Assembly (NCBI RefSeq): GCF_006439015.1 | Contig: NZ_RCZG01000001.1 | Location: 496,001 to 560,000 of the forward strand | Source of the DNA: Mycolicibacterium hodleri | Lineage (GTDB): Bacteria; Actinomycetota; Actinomycetes; Mycobacteriales; Mycobacteriaceae | Length of the DNA: 64,000 bases | Reading direction: 5' to 3' | Shown: piece after piece, positions 17,728-27,881 of the stretch | Position numbering within the stretch: the stretch's first letter is position 1 | Layout of the letters: each line of letters begins with the position of its first letter | The notes under the pieces: generated by a model | Database searches by the model: none | What the model was told of the DNA's origin: nothing | The model's input: the letters and a program-made list of their open reading frames with translations, nothing else | Made by a program: the position numbers and the translations under genes

Positions 17728-18912
17728 ATGAGCGCCGTCTATCTCGATCACGCTGCCACCACCCCGATGCACCCCACTGCCATCGAGGCGATGACGGCCG
17801 CGTTGGCGACCGTCGGCAACGCATCGTCGCTGCACACGACCGGGCGCGCCGCCCGCCGTCGGATGGAGGAGGCTCGCGAGACGTTGGCCGCACTGCTCGG
17901 CGCCCGCCCCTCCGAGATCATCTTCACCGCGGGCGGCACCGAGAGTGACAACCTCGCGGTCAAGGGCATCTACTGGGCCCGTCGTGACGCGGACCCCAAA
18001 CGGCGCAGAATCATCACCACCCCCGTCGAACACCACGCCATCCTGGATGCCGTCGAGTGGCTCGTCGAGCACGAGGACGCCGAGGTGACCTGGCTGCCCG
18101 TTGGCGCCGATGGATCGGTCGCGAGCGCCTCGCTGCGGCAGGCGCTCGAGGAGCACGACGACGTCGCACTGGTGACGGTCATGTGGGCCAACAACGAAGT
18201 CGGCACCATCATGCCGGTCGCCGAGTTGGCGTCCATCGCCTCCGAGTTCGCCGTACCGATGCACAGCGACGCCGTTCAGGCCGTCGGCCAACTGTCCGTC
18301 GACTTCGCGGCCAGCGGACTCTCCGCGATGACCGTGGCTGCCCACAAGTTCGGCGGGCCCACCGGCGTCGGCGCCCTGCTACTGCGTCGCGACACGGCCT
18401 GCGTACCACTTCTCCACGGCGGCGGGCAGGAGCGCGACGTCCGTTCCGGCACCCCCGATGTCGCGGGCACGGTCGCGATGGCCGCCGCGGCCGAAGTCGC
18501 CGTCGAGAGCCTCGAGGCCAACCGCGCACGCATATCGGCACTGCGCGACAGGCTGATCGACGGAGTGCTCTCGTCGATGGACGACGTCGACCTCAACGGT
18601 GCCGACGGCGATGCGCGTCTGCCGGGCAACACGCACTTCACCTTCCGTGGGTGCGAGGGTGACGCGTTGTTGATGTTGTTGGACGCCAAGGGAATCGAGT
18701 GCTCCACCGGCTCAGCCTGCACGGCCGGAGTGGCCCAACCGTCGCACGTGCTGATCGCGATGGGCGCCGACCCGGCGAGTGCGCGCGGCTCCCTGCGATT
18801 CTCGCTGGGGCACACCAGCACCGACGCCGACGTCGACGCCGCGCTTGCCGTCCTGCCTGCCGCCGTGGACCGGGCTCGGCAGGCCGCGTTGGCCAGCGCG
18901 GGCCGGAAGTAG
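17728..18912 (+). CDS. iscS: Cysteine desulfurase (IscS/NifS family, Rv3025c homologue)
   Basis: 394-residue PLP enzyme that moves sulfur from cysteine to acceptors. It begins with [14 protein letters not shown]. The PLP lysine lies in [15 protein letters not shown], and the persulfide-forming Cys in [17 protein letters not shown] -10-like TATCCT (17713-17718) lies 9 nt before the ATG, suggesting a near-leaderless start. mnmA follows after 2 bp, so the enzyme plausibly supplies sulfur for tRNA 2-thiouridine as well as for Fe-S clusters. Confidence 0.95.
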   Translation: MSAVYLDHAATTPMHPTAIEAMTAALATVGNASSLHTTGRAARRRMEEARETLAALLGARPSEIIFTAGGTESDNLAVKGIYWARRDADPKRRRIITTPVEHHAILDAVEWLVEHEDAEVTWLPVGADGSVASASLRQALEEHDDVALVTVMWANNEVGTIMPVAELASIASEFAVPMHSDAVQAVGQLSVDFAASGLSAMTVAAHKFGGPTGVGALLLRRDTACVPLLHGGGQERDVRSGTPDVAGTVAMAAAAEVAVESLEANRARISALRDRLIDGVLSSMDDVDLNGADGDARLPGNTHFTFRGCEGDALLMLLDAKGIECSTGSACTAGVAQPSHVLIAMGADPASARGSLRFSLGHTSTDADVDAALAVLPAAVDRARQAALASAGRK

Positions 18913-18914
18913 AC

Positions 18915-19997
18915 ATGCGGGTCCTGGTCGCGATGAGTGGCGGCGTCGATTCGTCCGTCGCTGCCGCGCGAATGGTCGACGAGGGTCACGACGTGGTCGG
19001 CGTTCACCTCGCGCTGTCGTCGGCGCCGGGCACGCTGCGTACCGGCTCGCGCGGTTGCTGCTCGAAGGAGGACGCCGGTGATGCCCGGCGGGTCGCCGAC
19101 GTCCTCGGGATCCCGTTCTACGTCTGGGACTTTGCCGACCGCTTCAAGGAGGACGTGATCGACGACTTCGTCTCGTCCTACGCGCGCGGCGAGACTCCCA
19201 ACCCGTGTGTGCGGTGCAACGAGAGGGTCAAGTTCTCGGCGCTGTCGGAACGCGCGCTAGCGTTGGGCTTCGACGCACTCGCCACCGGCCATTACGCCCG
19301 CCTGTCCGACGGTCGGCTGCGCCGCGCCGTCGATGTCGACAAGGATCAGTCCTACGTTCTGGGCGTGCTGAACGCCCACCAGCTAGAGACGTCCATCTTT
19401 CCGATCGGCGACACTCCGAAGCCGAAGATTCGCGAAGAAGCCGCTCGTCGCGGTCTGGCCGTCGCAGACAAGCCCGACAGTCACGACATCTGCTTCATTC
19501 CCTCGGGGGACACCCGAGCGTTCCTCGGTGCGAGGATCGGCATTCGTCGGGGCGCGGTCGTCGACGCCGGAGGCACCGTGCTGGCCGAACACGACGGGGT
19601 GCATGGTTTCACGATCGGTCAGCGCAAGGGACTGGGCATCGCGGGTCCCGGCCCGGACGGCCGTCCCCGATACGTGACGTCGATCGACGCCAAGAGCGGC
19701 ACGGTCCACGTCGGCGACGTCAGCGAGCTCGAGGTGTGGCATCTGGTGGGTGGGCGGCCGGTGTTCACGTCGGGCTCGCCTCTGGACGGACCCGTCGAAT
19801 GTGACGTCCAGGTGCGCGCGCACGGCGGCCTAGCGCCAGCGATGGCGGAGATTCGCGGCCACACCCTCGTCGCCACCCTGCGTAAGCCGTTGCGCGGTGT
19901 CGCCGCAGGCCAGACCATGGTGCTCTACCGGCCGGATCCCGACGGCGACGAGGTCATCGCGAGCGCGACGATCACGGTCGCCGGCCACCAGTGCTAA
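18915..19997 (+). CDS. mnmA: tRNA-specific 2-thiouridylase MnmA
   Basis: 360-residue enzyme that thiolates U34 of Gln, Lys and Glu tRNAs. It has the ATP-pyrophosphatase P-loop [15 protein letters not shown] near residue 5, the catalytic Cys in [12 protein letters not shown] and the second catalytic Cys in [10 protein letters not shown]. The ATG at 18915 lies 2 bp after the desulfurase stop; an in-frame extension from 18699 only reads through that gene. The 3' end overlaps the convergent lipoprotein gene by 4 bp. Confidence 0.95.
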   Translation: MRVLVAMSGGVDSSVAAARMVDEGHDVVGVHLALSSAPGTLRTGSRGCCSKEDAGDARRVADVLGIPFYVWDFADRFKEDVIDDFVSSYARGETPNPCVRCNERVKFSALSERALALGFDALATGHYARLSDGRLRRAVDVDKDQSYVLGVLNAHQLETSIFPIGDTPKPKIREEAARRGLAVADKPDSHDICFIPSGDTRAFLGARIGIRRGAVVDAGGTVLAEHDGVHGFTIGQRKGLGIAGPGPDGRPRYVTSIDAKSGTVHVGDVSELEVWHLVGGRPVFTSGSPLDGPVECDVQVRAHGGLAPAMAEIRGHTLVATLRKPLRGVAAGQTMVLYRPDPDGDEVIASATITVAGHQC

Positions 19998-20632
19998 CCG
20001 GGGATTCGCTCGAGGATGTTGGCCATGACGATGTCGGACACCGATGAGGGATACGCGCAGAACGTGACTTCCACGAGTACCACCGACTTCAGTCGATAGT
20101 CGCGACCGCACTCACTGCTGGTTCGGGTGCGGACGGAGTCGTCGGTCCTCGTCCACTCACCGACGTACCCGGACGCCGACGATGCGCACCCGTTCACCAG
20201 TTCGACCAGCCCGTCGAACGTGCGGCGTGCTGTGGCGACGTCACGGTAGGCCGCAGCGCCCTGGGAGATGAGCGAACCCTTGGGCGGGTTCTGGTAGGTC
20301 GTCTTGTGAAATTCCTCCAGTTCGGGCCCGAACGTCTGGGTCTCGGCGAAGATCCACGCGCAAGGAGGGGGGACTCGCTTGGCGAATGCGTCGATGTCGA
20401 CCGGATACTTGCCGTCCATGGTCGGGATGACGCTCAGATCGTCACCCGCACCGGTGATCGCGCGCATCTGGGCTTGCTCGAGCAGGACGCCGTCCACGTC
20501 GACCGGCGATCGCGAGCGGTCGTCGATACCCGGCGCGGACCGCACGGCACTGCCCGTGACGGTAGAGGTGCAGGCCACTGTCAGCGCGACTGCGCAGACC
20601 GCCAGCAGCGGCCTGAAGTGCGATGCGGGCAT
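19994..20632 (-). CDS. lpqA: Lipoprotein with PknH-like extracellular sensor domain (LpqA-like)
   Basis: 212-residue lipoprotein. A signal peptide ends in the lipobox ALTVACTS, with the lipidated Cys near residue 21. The mature domain has four cysteines (PPCAW, NGCAS, SECGR, TFCAY), the pattern of the two disulfides in the PknH C-terminal sensor domain family. The position beside the metE-like gene matches M. tuberculosis lpqA (Rv3016). In that species an Esx/PE/PPE block lies between it and mnmA; here they overlap. The ligand is unknown. Confidence 0.78.
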   Translation of the reverse strand: MPASHFRPLLAVCAVALTVACTSTVTGSAVRSAPGIDDRSRSPVDVDGVLLEQAQMRAITGAGDDLSVIPTMDGKYPVDIDAFAKRVPPPCAWIFAETQTFGPELEEFHKTTYQNPPKGSLISQGAAAYRDVATARRTFDGLVELVNGCASSASGYVGEWTRTDDSVRTRTSSECGRDYRLKSVVLVEVTFCAYPSSVSDIVMANILERIPG

Positions 20633-20678
20633 GGTCGACGGTAACTCTTCTCACCGGTCATCGAATACTGTTGGCCGC

Positions 20679-21689
20679 GTGAGCGTTTTCGCCGCCGCAA
20701 GCGGCGTGGGATCCTGGCCCGGTACAGCGGCGCGTCAGGCTGCCGAGGTGGTGGTGGGCGAACTGCACACGCTGACGCACCTGGTGGAGCTTCCGGCCCG
20801 TGGCGTGGGCGCCGACCTGATCGGCCGCGCCGGCGCACTGCTCGTCGGCATCGGTATCGACACGGTGCCGCGTGGCTACCGCGTCGCACCTGGGCGAAGC
20901 TCGGCGGCGCGCCGGGCGGCGAGCCTGCTCGACGAGGACGTCGACGCCCTCGAAGAAGCGTGGGAACGGGCGGGATTGCGTGGCGGATCGCGCACCGTCA
21001 AGGTGCAGGCGCCGGGGCCGATCACGTTGGCGGCGCACCTCGAACTGGCGAACGGCCATCGGGCGATCACCGACGCCGGAGCCGTACGAGATCTGGCGGG
21101 CAGCCTGGCCGAGGGCATGGCCCTGCACCGGGCCGAGATCGCGCGCCGGTTGGAGGTGGCGGTGGTGGTGCAGTTCGACGAACCGTCCCTACCTGCTGCG
21201 CTGGCCGGGCGGCTGACCGGAGTGACGAGTTTCTCGCCAGTGCATCCCGTGGACGAGTCGTTGGCGCAGAGCCTGCTCGACGAGTGCGTGGCAACCGTCG
21301 GCGGTGACGTCGCACTGCATTGTTGCGCATCGGACCTACCGTGGAAGACGTTGCTGCGCAGCGGATTTGCTGCCATCTCGGTGGACGTGTCGACCTTGAC
21401 CGCAGCGGATCTCGATGGTATGGGCGAGTTCGTCGAGTCCGGGCGCGTCGTCATGCTCGGTGCGATTCCGGTGCAGGCACCGGACCGTCGCCCGTCCCCG
21501 GAAGGGGTGGCGAAGGTGGTTGCCACGATCACCGACCGGCTCGGCTTCCCCCGTGAGGTACTGCGGGATCGGATTGGTGTCACACCTGCCTGTGGCCTCG
21601 CCGGAGCGACGCCGGAGTGGGCGCGGACCGCAATCGAGTTGGCACAGAAGGTCGCAGATGGGATCACCGAGGATCCGAGCGCGGCGTAA
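20679..21689 (+). CDS. MetE-like methionine synthase domain protein (Rv3015c homologue)
   Basis: 336-residue protein corresponding to the C-terminal catalytic barrel of cobalamin-independent methionine synthase, without the N-terminal half. Zinc ligands typical of MetE are present as HxC in VALHCCAS and as Cys in TPACGLAG. Substrate-recognition segments are less conserved, so a methyl transfer role on another thiol is possible. GTG 20679 lies 7 nt after TACTGT (20666-20671), a leaderless arrangement. The ORF upstream of this start is a shadow of the lipoprotein gene. Confidence 0.82.
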   Translation: MSVFAAASGVGSWPGTAARQAAEVVVGELHTLTHLVELPARGVGADLIGRAGALLVGIGIDTVPRGYRVAPGRSSAARRAASLLDEDVDALEEAWERAGLRGGSRTVKVQAPGPITLAAHLELANGHRAITDAGAVRDLAGSLAEGMALHRAEIARRLEVAVVVQFDEPSLPAALAGRLTGVTSFSPVHPVDESLAQSLLDECVATVGGDVALHCCASDLPWKTLLRSGFAAISVDVSTLTAADLDGMGEFVESGRVVMLGAIPVQAPDRRPSPEGVAKVVATITDRLGFPREVLRDRIGVTPACGLAGATPEWARTAIELAQKVADGITEDPSAA

Positions 21690-21722
21690 GGTTGTCACAC
21701 CCCCGATCGGTCAGGGAGGACC

Positions 21723-22520
21723 GTGGCCAAGTCGATCAAGCAGGTTGCGGCCGGTGTCGGGGCCGTACTTGCCATCGTGGTGGCGGGCGGTCCGAGCGCC
21801 GCCGTCGCCGCGGCTGATCCGGGCTCATCGAGATCGTCCGCGGGTCAGGCCCGAGACGGTGGGCGCGGGGACGGAAACGGCTCCCACGATCCCCGACGTG
21901 GGCGAAGCGATGATGCCAAGCGTGTCCGCGATCGCAGGGATCGGGAACCCAGACGCCAGAAAAGGCCCCCCGGTGGCGATGGCCGGTCCACGACCGTGTC
22001 GGCAGGTCGCGGGACCGCAGTACCGGAGACGACGACGCTGGCAGCCCTCGAGCCCGTCGTCGACTCGGCTCTCGTCATCGTTCCCGGCGTTTCCACTGCG
22101 CCTGCCGGACACCACGGGCCCGTGCCGGGGGCGATCGGCGAGTCGACGACGCAGATCGTCGTGCCGGTCGTGACCTTCGGCAATGGTCGGTCCCCGGGAC
22201 CATCGCCGGCGCAGCAGCCCAGAGTGGTGCCGGCCCGCTCCAACTCCGCGCAGCCGGTACCCCAGACTCCGACGGCCATCGCCGCTCCGCGAGCGCCGTC
22301 GCCGGGAGCGCCACCTCGACCGTCGCTGCCAACGGATGCCGGTCCGTGGCCGCTGTTGCAGACCCCGATGGCATCGCTCTGGGGCACGGTGCAGCCGGGC
22401 TGGCCCACAGGTGCTCTCTTCGGCCTCGCCGGGTTGCTCCTCGCGCCGATCGGCGGGGTGTGTCTGGGTTACCGCCAAGCCCGCGCGGCGAGGGCGGCCA
22501 ACAACCTGGTCAGCAGCTAG
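21723..22520 (+). CDS. Secreted low-complexity protein with C-terminal LGYRQARA tail, possibly double-frameshifted
   Basis: 265 residues from GTG 21723, with GGGAGGA unusually close upstream (2-3 nt). An N-terminal signal peptide (VGAVLAIVVAGGPSAAVAAA) and a C-terminal membrane segment followed by LGYRQARA (from residue 248) frame a P/S/T-rich middle. This is the same layout as the protein at 14511. Between about 21844 and 21985 the reading frame becomes Arg/Gly/Asp-rich with poor third-position GC, while the +1 frame there has typical high GC3 and reads TVGAGTETAPTIPDVGEAMM. That points to two compensating indels. No function is known. Confidence 0.65.
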   Translation: MAKSIKQVAAGVGAVLAIVVAGGPSAAVAAADPGSSRSSAGQARDGGRGDGNGSHDPRRGRSDDAKRVRDRRDREPRRQKRPPGGDGRSTTVSAGRGTAVPETTTLAALEPVVDSALVIVPGVSTAPAGHHGPVPGAIGESTTQIVVPVVTFGNGRSPGPSPAQQPRVVPARSNSAQPVPQTPTAIAAPRAPSPGAPPRPSLPTDAGPWPLLQTPMASLWGTVQPGWPTGALFGLAGLLLAPIGGVCLGYRQARAARAANNLVSS

Positions 22521-22529
22521 GGACGCCGC

Positions 22530-24140
22530 CTAGACCGTGCGCAGGTCCTTTCGCAAGATCTTGCCCGAGGCGGACTTTGGAATCGCCTCGATGAAGGCCA
22601 CCCGCCGCACCTTCTTGTACGGGGCCACGTGCTCGGCAACGAAGTCCATCACATCGCCTTCGGTCAACTCGGCGCCGGACACCTTGACCACGAACGCCTT
22701 TGGGATCTCCTCACCTGAGTCGGAGTCGGTCACACCGATGACCGCGGCGTCGGCGATGCCGGGGTGCGTGAGCAGTACCGCTTCGAGTTCGGCTGGGGGA
22801 ACCTGGTAACCCTTGTACTTGATGAGCTCCTTCAGTCGGTCGACGATGTAGACGCAGCCCGTCGAGTCGACGCGGGCGACGTCGCCCGTGTGCAGGAAAC
22901 CCTCGTCGTCGATGGTCTCGCGAGTGGCCTCGTCGTTGCCGAGGTACCCGGTCATCACGTTCGGGCCCTTGAACCACAGCTCACCCGTTTCGCTGAGACC
23001 CGATGTCGGAGGCTCGATTTCAGCTCCGGTGGCGACGTCGACGATCTTGCTGACTGCGTTGGGGACGGTCCATCCGCAGGAGCTCAGGGGTGCGACGGTG
23101 CCGACTAGCTCCTTGCCTCCGTCGAACGGCGCAACGTGGCTGACGGGGCTCAATTCGCTCATGCCGTAACCCTGGACGACCTGGCATCCGAGTCGCTGTT
23201 TGACTGCGCTGCCGAGTTCTTCGTCAAGCGGCGCTGCCCCGGACATGATGCCGCGCAGGCTGGACAGGTCGTACTGTTCGACGAGGGGATGCTTGGCCAA
23301 AGCCACCGCTACCGGGGGAGCGATGAAGGCGTATGTGCACCTGTGCTTCTGGATGTTCTCGAGGAACTCCGTGAGATCGAAGCTCGGCATGATGACCAGG
23401 CGGGCCCGAGCGTGCATTGCCGCATTCAGTAGCACCGTCATTCCGTAGATGTGGAAGAACGGCAACACGGCCAGAATGCGATCGTCGGCCCGCATGCCCT
23501 GCAGCGGGCGGATCTGCGCGACGTTGGCCGCGAGATTGAGATGAGTCAACATCACGCCCTTGGGATTTCCCGTCGTGCCCGAACTGTAGGGCAGCGCCGC
23601 CAGGTGCGTGGCCGCGTCGAACGTCACCTCCGGGGCGGGCAGGCCGGACCCGAGTAGATCCTCGGCGTTGGGATGACCATCGGTCTCTTCGCCGGGACCG
23701 TCGAGCACGATGACCCTGTCGCTGGACAACCCGATCGACGCGGCGCCGTCGGCGGCCTGGGACACCAGCGGTGTCACCGTGACGAGCATCGTGGCCTTTG
23801 CGTCGGTCAGTTGCTTGGCGATGTCCTTGGCGGTGAAGAGCGCGTTCAACGTGGTGGCGGTCGCGCCTGCGCGGAGAATGCCGTGAAAGGCGATCGCGAA
23901 CGCGGAACTGTTGGGCGCAAGCAGACCGACGACGTCGCCGACGCCGACGCCGCGGTCGGCCAGCGCTCCGGCGAAGGCGTCGATGCGGGAGATCATGTCC
24001 CGGTACGACGTCTCGGAACCGGACTTGGCGTCAGTCAGCGCTACGCGATCGGCATCCTCGTCGTCGAGGTCACCGAACAGATAGTCGTAGACGCTCGTGG
24101 AGGGAATCTGGACCTGGGGGAAGGGGCTCGAGAAACTCAT
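22530..24140 (-). CDS. 4-coumarate/fatty-acid-CoA ligase family protein
   Basis: 536-residue AMP-forming acyl/aryl-CoA synthetase. The P-loop-like AMP motif is LPYSSGTTGNPKGVMLTHLN, residues near 187-206. QGYGMSELSPVSH and GELWFKGPNVMTGYLGN belong to the adenylation core, and the C-terminal catalytic Lys is in PKSASGKILRKDL. The resemblance is to 4-coumarate-CoA ligase-like enzymes (4CL family), but substrate cannot be read from sequence. It stands alone on the minus strand, convergent with the LGYRQARA protein, at a place where M. tuberculosis has no such gene. Confidence 0.9.
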   Translation of the reverse strand: MSFSSPFPQVQIPSTSVYDYLFGDLDDEDADRVALTDAKSGSETSYRDMISRIDAFAGALADRGVGVGDVVGLLAPNSSAFAIAFHGILRAGATATTLNALFTAKDIAKQLTDAKATMLVTVTPLVSQAADGAASIGLSSDRVIVLDGPGEETDGHPNAEDLLGSGLPAPEVTFDAATHLAALPYSSGTTGNPKGVMLTHLNLAANVAQIRPLQGMRADDRILAVLPFFHIYGMTVLLNAAMHARARLVIMPSFDLTEFLENIQKHRCTYAFIAPPVAVALAKHPLVEQYDLSSLRGIMSGAAPLDEELGSAVKQRLGCQVVQGYGMSELSPVSHVAPFDGGKELVGTVAPLSSCGWTVPNAVSKIVDVATGAEIEPPTSGLSETGELWFKGPNVMTGYLGNDEATRETIDDEGFLHTGDVARVDSTGCVYIVDRLKELIKYKGYQVPPAELEAVLLTHPGIADAAVIGVTDSDSGEEIPKAFVVKVSGAELTEGDVMDFVAEHVAPYKKVRRVAFIEAIPKSASGKILRKDLRTV

Positions 24141-24177
24141 CGTGCCCTCGATCGAACCATGGCCCGGCCCGCCGTTG

Positions 24178-24612
24178 TCAACGTCGGTCGAGTTCCGCGA
24201 TCAGCCTCGTGGGTGCGACGAGCCGGAACGACGCGTCCACCAGTTCGCGCACCTCGTCCCAGTCGACCTCGGCGGCGGTGAAGTCGAGGCCGAGCCAGCC
24301 CGAGCCCCCGACGTAGGCCGGGTAGTAGAAGCGGTCGTCCTGCATCAGGGCCGCACGCTCGGCGTCGTCGACCTTGACGAGCATCGAGTATGGGTAGCGC
24401 ACCATCTCGCCCGCAGCCGCGGAATGTCCCGGCGGACGCGTGACCTTCGAGCTACCGCCATAGCTGGCGAACATCTTCGTCGCGAAGAAACCCGGCCTGC
24501 CATGCGACACCTTCTCGTAGGCCCCGGGAAGGCCGATGGCAATGGCACGCAATGCGGCAAGCCCGGGATCGTCGTCGCTGAACATGACCGGATGCGGCAC
24601 GAAACGAATCAT
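24178..24612 (-). CDS. MmcQ/YjbR family protein
   Basis: 144 residues of the MmcQ/YjbR fold, a small family with a double-wing DNA-binding-like structure and no firmly assigned role. Typical are LPGAYEKVSHGRPGFFATKM and the RFYYPAYVGGSGWLGLDF segment. A second in-frame ATG at residue 10 is an alternative start. It is divergent from ligA with only 55 bp between them, so their promoters must overlap. Confidence 0.82.
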   Translation of the reverse strand: MIRFVPHPVMFSDDDPGLAALRAIAIGLPGAYEKVSHGRPGFFATKMFASYGGSSKVTRPPGHSAAAGEMVRYPYSMLVKVDDAERAALMQDDRFYYPAYVGGSGWLGLDFTAAEVDWDEVRELVDASFRLVAPTRLIAELDRR

Positions 24613-24658
24613 ATCGATCGGCTGCCGACGTCCGGACCTTGTCGGGGAGCTCCGATAG

Positions 24659-26731
<2,073 letters not shown>

Positions 26732-26732
26732 G

Positions 26733-27401
26733 TCAGCGCAGGATCGTCGCCACGATGCCAGAGAGGTAGCCCAGCCGTGCCACTTCGGAGGGGCGGAACG
26801 CGGGCCCGCCAGGACGGCCGAGGATGACCGCCGTGTGGCGGTCGCCGAGAGGTGCGGCGGCCAGGGTGGTGTCGAAGTCGCGCCACACCTGCGGTATCCA
26901 GTCCGCAGTGCCGTCCAGTGCCTCGGCGTGCTCGAGGGGCAGCCAGGGTGCCGATTCGGCCGCGGTCTCCGGTGCGCCGTGACTACCTGCTACGACGTCC
27001 AGATGGCGGTCGTCCAATCGCAGCACCATGCACCAGCCGACGCGCAGCACCTTGGGCGCCTCGTCGGCGAGTACCTGAAGCTTGCCCTGCTTGTCGTCGG
27101 CGGCGGCGATGTGATCGATCAGCTCCAACTCGCGGTGCGCTTCGAGCAACCCGGTGTGTGGGCGGATGCTGTCGACGTAGACGCCGTTGAGCTTCTCGGC
27201 GGCCGTGATGAGCATGTCGGGCATCGCCCCGGGAGGAAGCTCGACCACCAGATCGTCGACGGCGTATCCGGCCGCGCGCTCGACGACGTCAAGGGACAGG
27301 ATGTCGGCGCCCACCGAGCCGAGTGCCACGGCGAGCGAGCCCAAGCTGCCCGGCCGGTCCTCCAGCTGGACCCGCAGCAGATATGACGGCACGGGCAACA
27401 C
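26733..27401 (-). CDS. ACT-domain protein (Rv3013 homologue)
   Basis: 222-residue protein with an N-terminal ACT domain (YLLRVQLEDRPGSLGSLAVA, residues 7-26 onward), a regulatory fold that usually binds amino acids. The second half has a GAF-like character (VLRVGWCMVLRLDD, TAVILGRPGG) but I cannot name it firmly. GTG 27401 or GTG 27392 are the possible starts. It faces ligA and is upstream of a tandem 35-bp repeat. Conservation next to ligA and gatCAB across mycobacteria is known, but no function is established. Confidence 0.8.
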   Translation of the reverse strand: MLPVPSYLLRVQLEDRPGSLGSLAVALGSVGADILSLDVVERAAGYAVDDLVVELPPGAMPDMLITAAEKLNGVYVDSIRPHTGLLEAHRELELIDHIAAADDKQGKLQVLADEAPKVLRVGWCMVLRLDDRHLDVVAGSHGAPETAAESAPWLPLEHAEALDGTADWIPQVWRDFDTTLAAAPLGDRHTAVILGRPGGPAFRPSEVARLGYLSGIVATILR

Positions 27402-27408
27402 TGTTTCA

Positions 27409-27478
27409 CGGAGGGCAGGAGCGGAGCGACTCGGGAAGTGTGACGGAGGGCAGGAGCGGAGCGACTCGGGAAGTGTGA
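27409..27478. repeat. Tandem 35-bp repeat, AGCGNAGCGAC family
   Basis: Two identical 35-bp units (27409-27443 and 27444-27478), each beginning CGGAGGGCAGGAGCGGAGCG and continuing GACTCGGGAAGTGTGA. They fill most of the gap between the ACT gene and gatC. The core AGCGGAGCGAC recurs at several other places in the window. Confidence 0.9.
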
Positions 27479-27542
27479 CCCAGTGCCCCCTCGGCAGGCT
27501 CCGGCGCGGCGTAGTCCACCGCGGTGACTAGGCTTAGTGTTC

Positions 27543-27881
27543 GTGTCGCAGATCTCGCGGGACGACGTCGCCCACCTGGCACGTCTGGCCCGGCTCACCC
27601 TGACCGACGGCGAACTGGACAGTTTCGCCGGCCAGCTGGACGCCATCCTGGCTCACGTCGGTGCCATTCAGGCCGTCGACGTCACCGGCGTCGAGGCCAC
27701 CGACAACCCACTCGCTCAGCGGGCAGGGGCGCAGCGACCCGGGGAACGAGCTGGGTACGTCAACGTGACGCGGCCCGATGTGGTGGCGCCCAGCCTGACG
27801 CAGGAGCAGGCGCTGGCCTCCGCACCCAACGCGGTCGACGGTCGGTTCGCCGTGCCTCGGATTCTGGAAGAGGAGCAATGA
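27543..27881 (+). CDS. gatC: Glutamyl-tRNA(Gln)/aspartyl-tRNA(Asn) amidotransferase subunit C
   Basis: 112-residue GatC, the scaffold chain of GatCAB, which amidates misacylated Glu-tRNA(Gln) and Asp-tRNA(Asn). It begins [20 protein letters not shown] and ends [19 protein letters not shown] 27543 was preferred over GTG 27537: it lies 8 nt after TAGGCT (27529-27534) and gives the family's MSQISR start. The protein is about 13 residues longer than M. tuberculosis GatC because of [15 protein letters not shown] after TDNPL, replacing a two-residue KD link. That segment is encoded by an AGCGNAGCGAC-type repeat. gatA follows with a 4-bp overlap. Confidence 0.92.
   Translation: MSQISRDDVAHLARLARLTLTDGELDSFAGQLDAILAHVGAIQAVDVTGVEATDNPLAQRAGAQRPGERAGYVNVTRPDVVAPSLTQEQALASAPNAVDGRFAVPRILEEEQ
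27720..27750. repeat. Repeat-family insertion within gatC
   Basis: The bases GGGCAGGGGCGCAGCGACCC and the following GGGGAACGAG closely match the 35-bp tandem repeat 300 bp upstream (GGGCAGGAGCGGAGCGACTC). They encode an in-frame extra loop in GatC that relatives lack. Confidence 0.75.
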
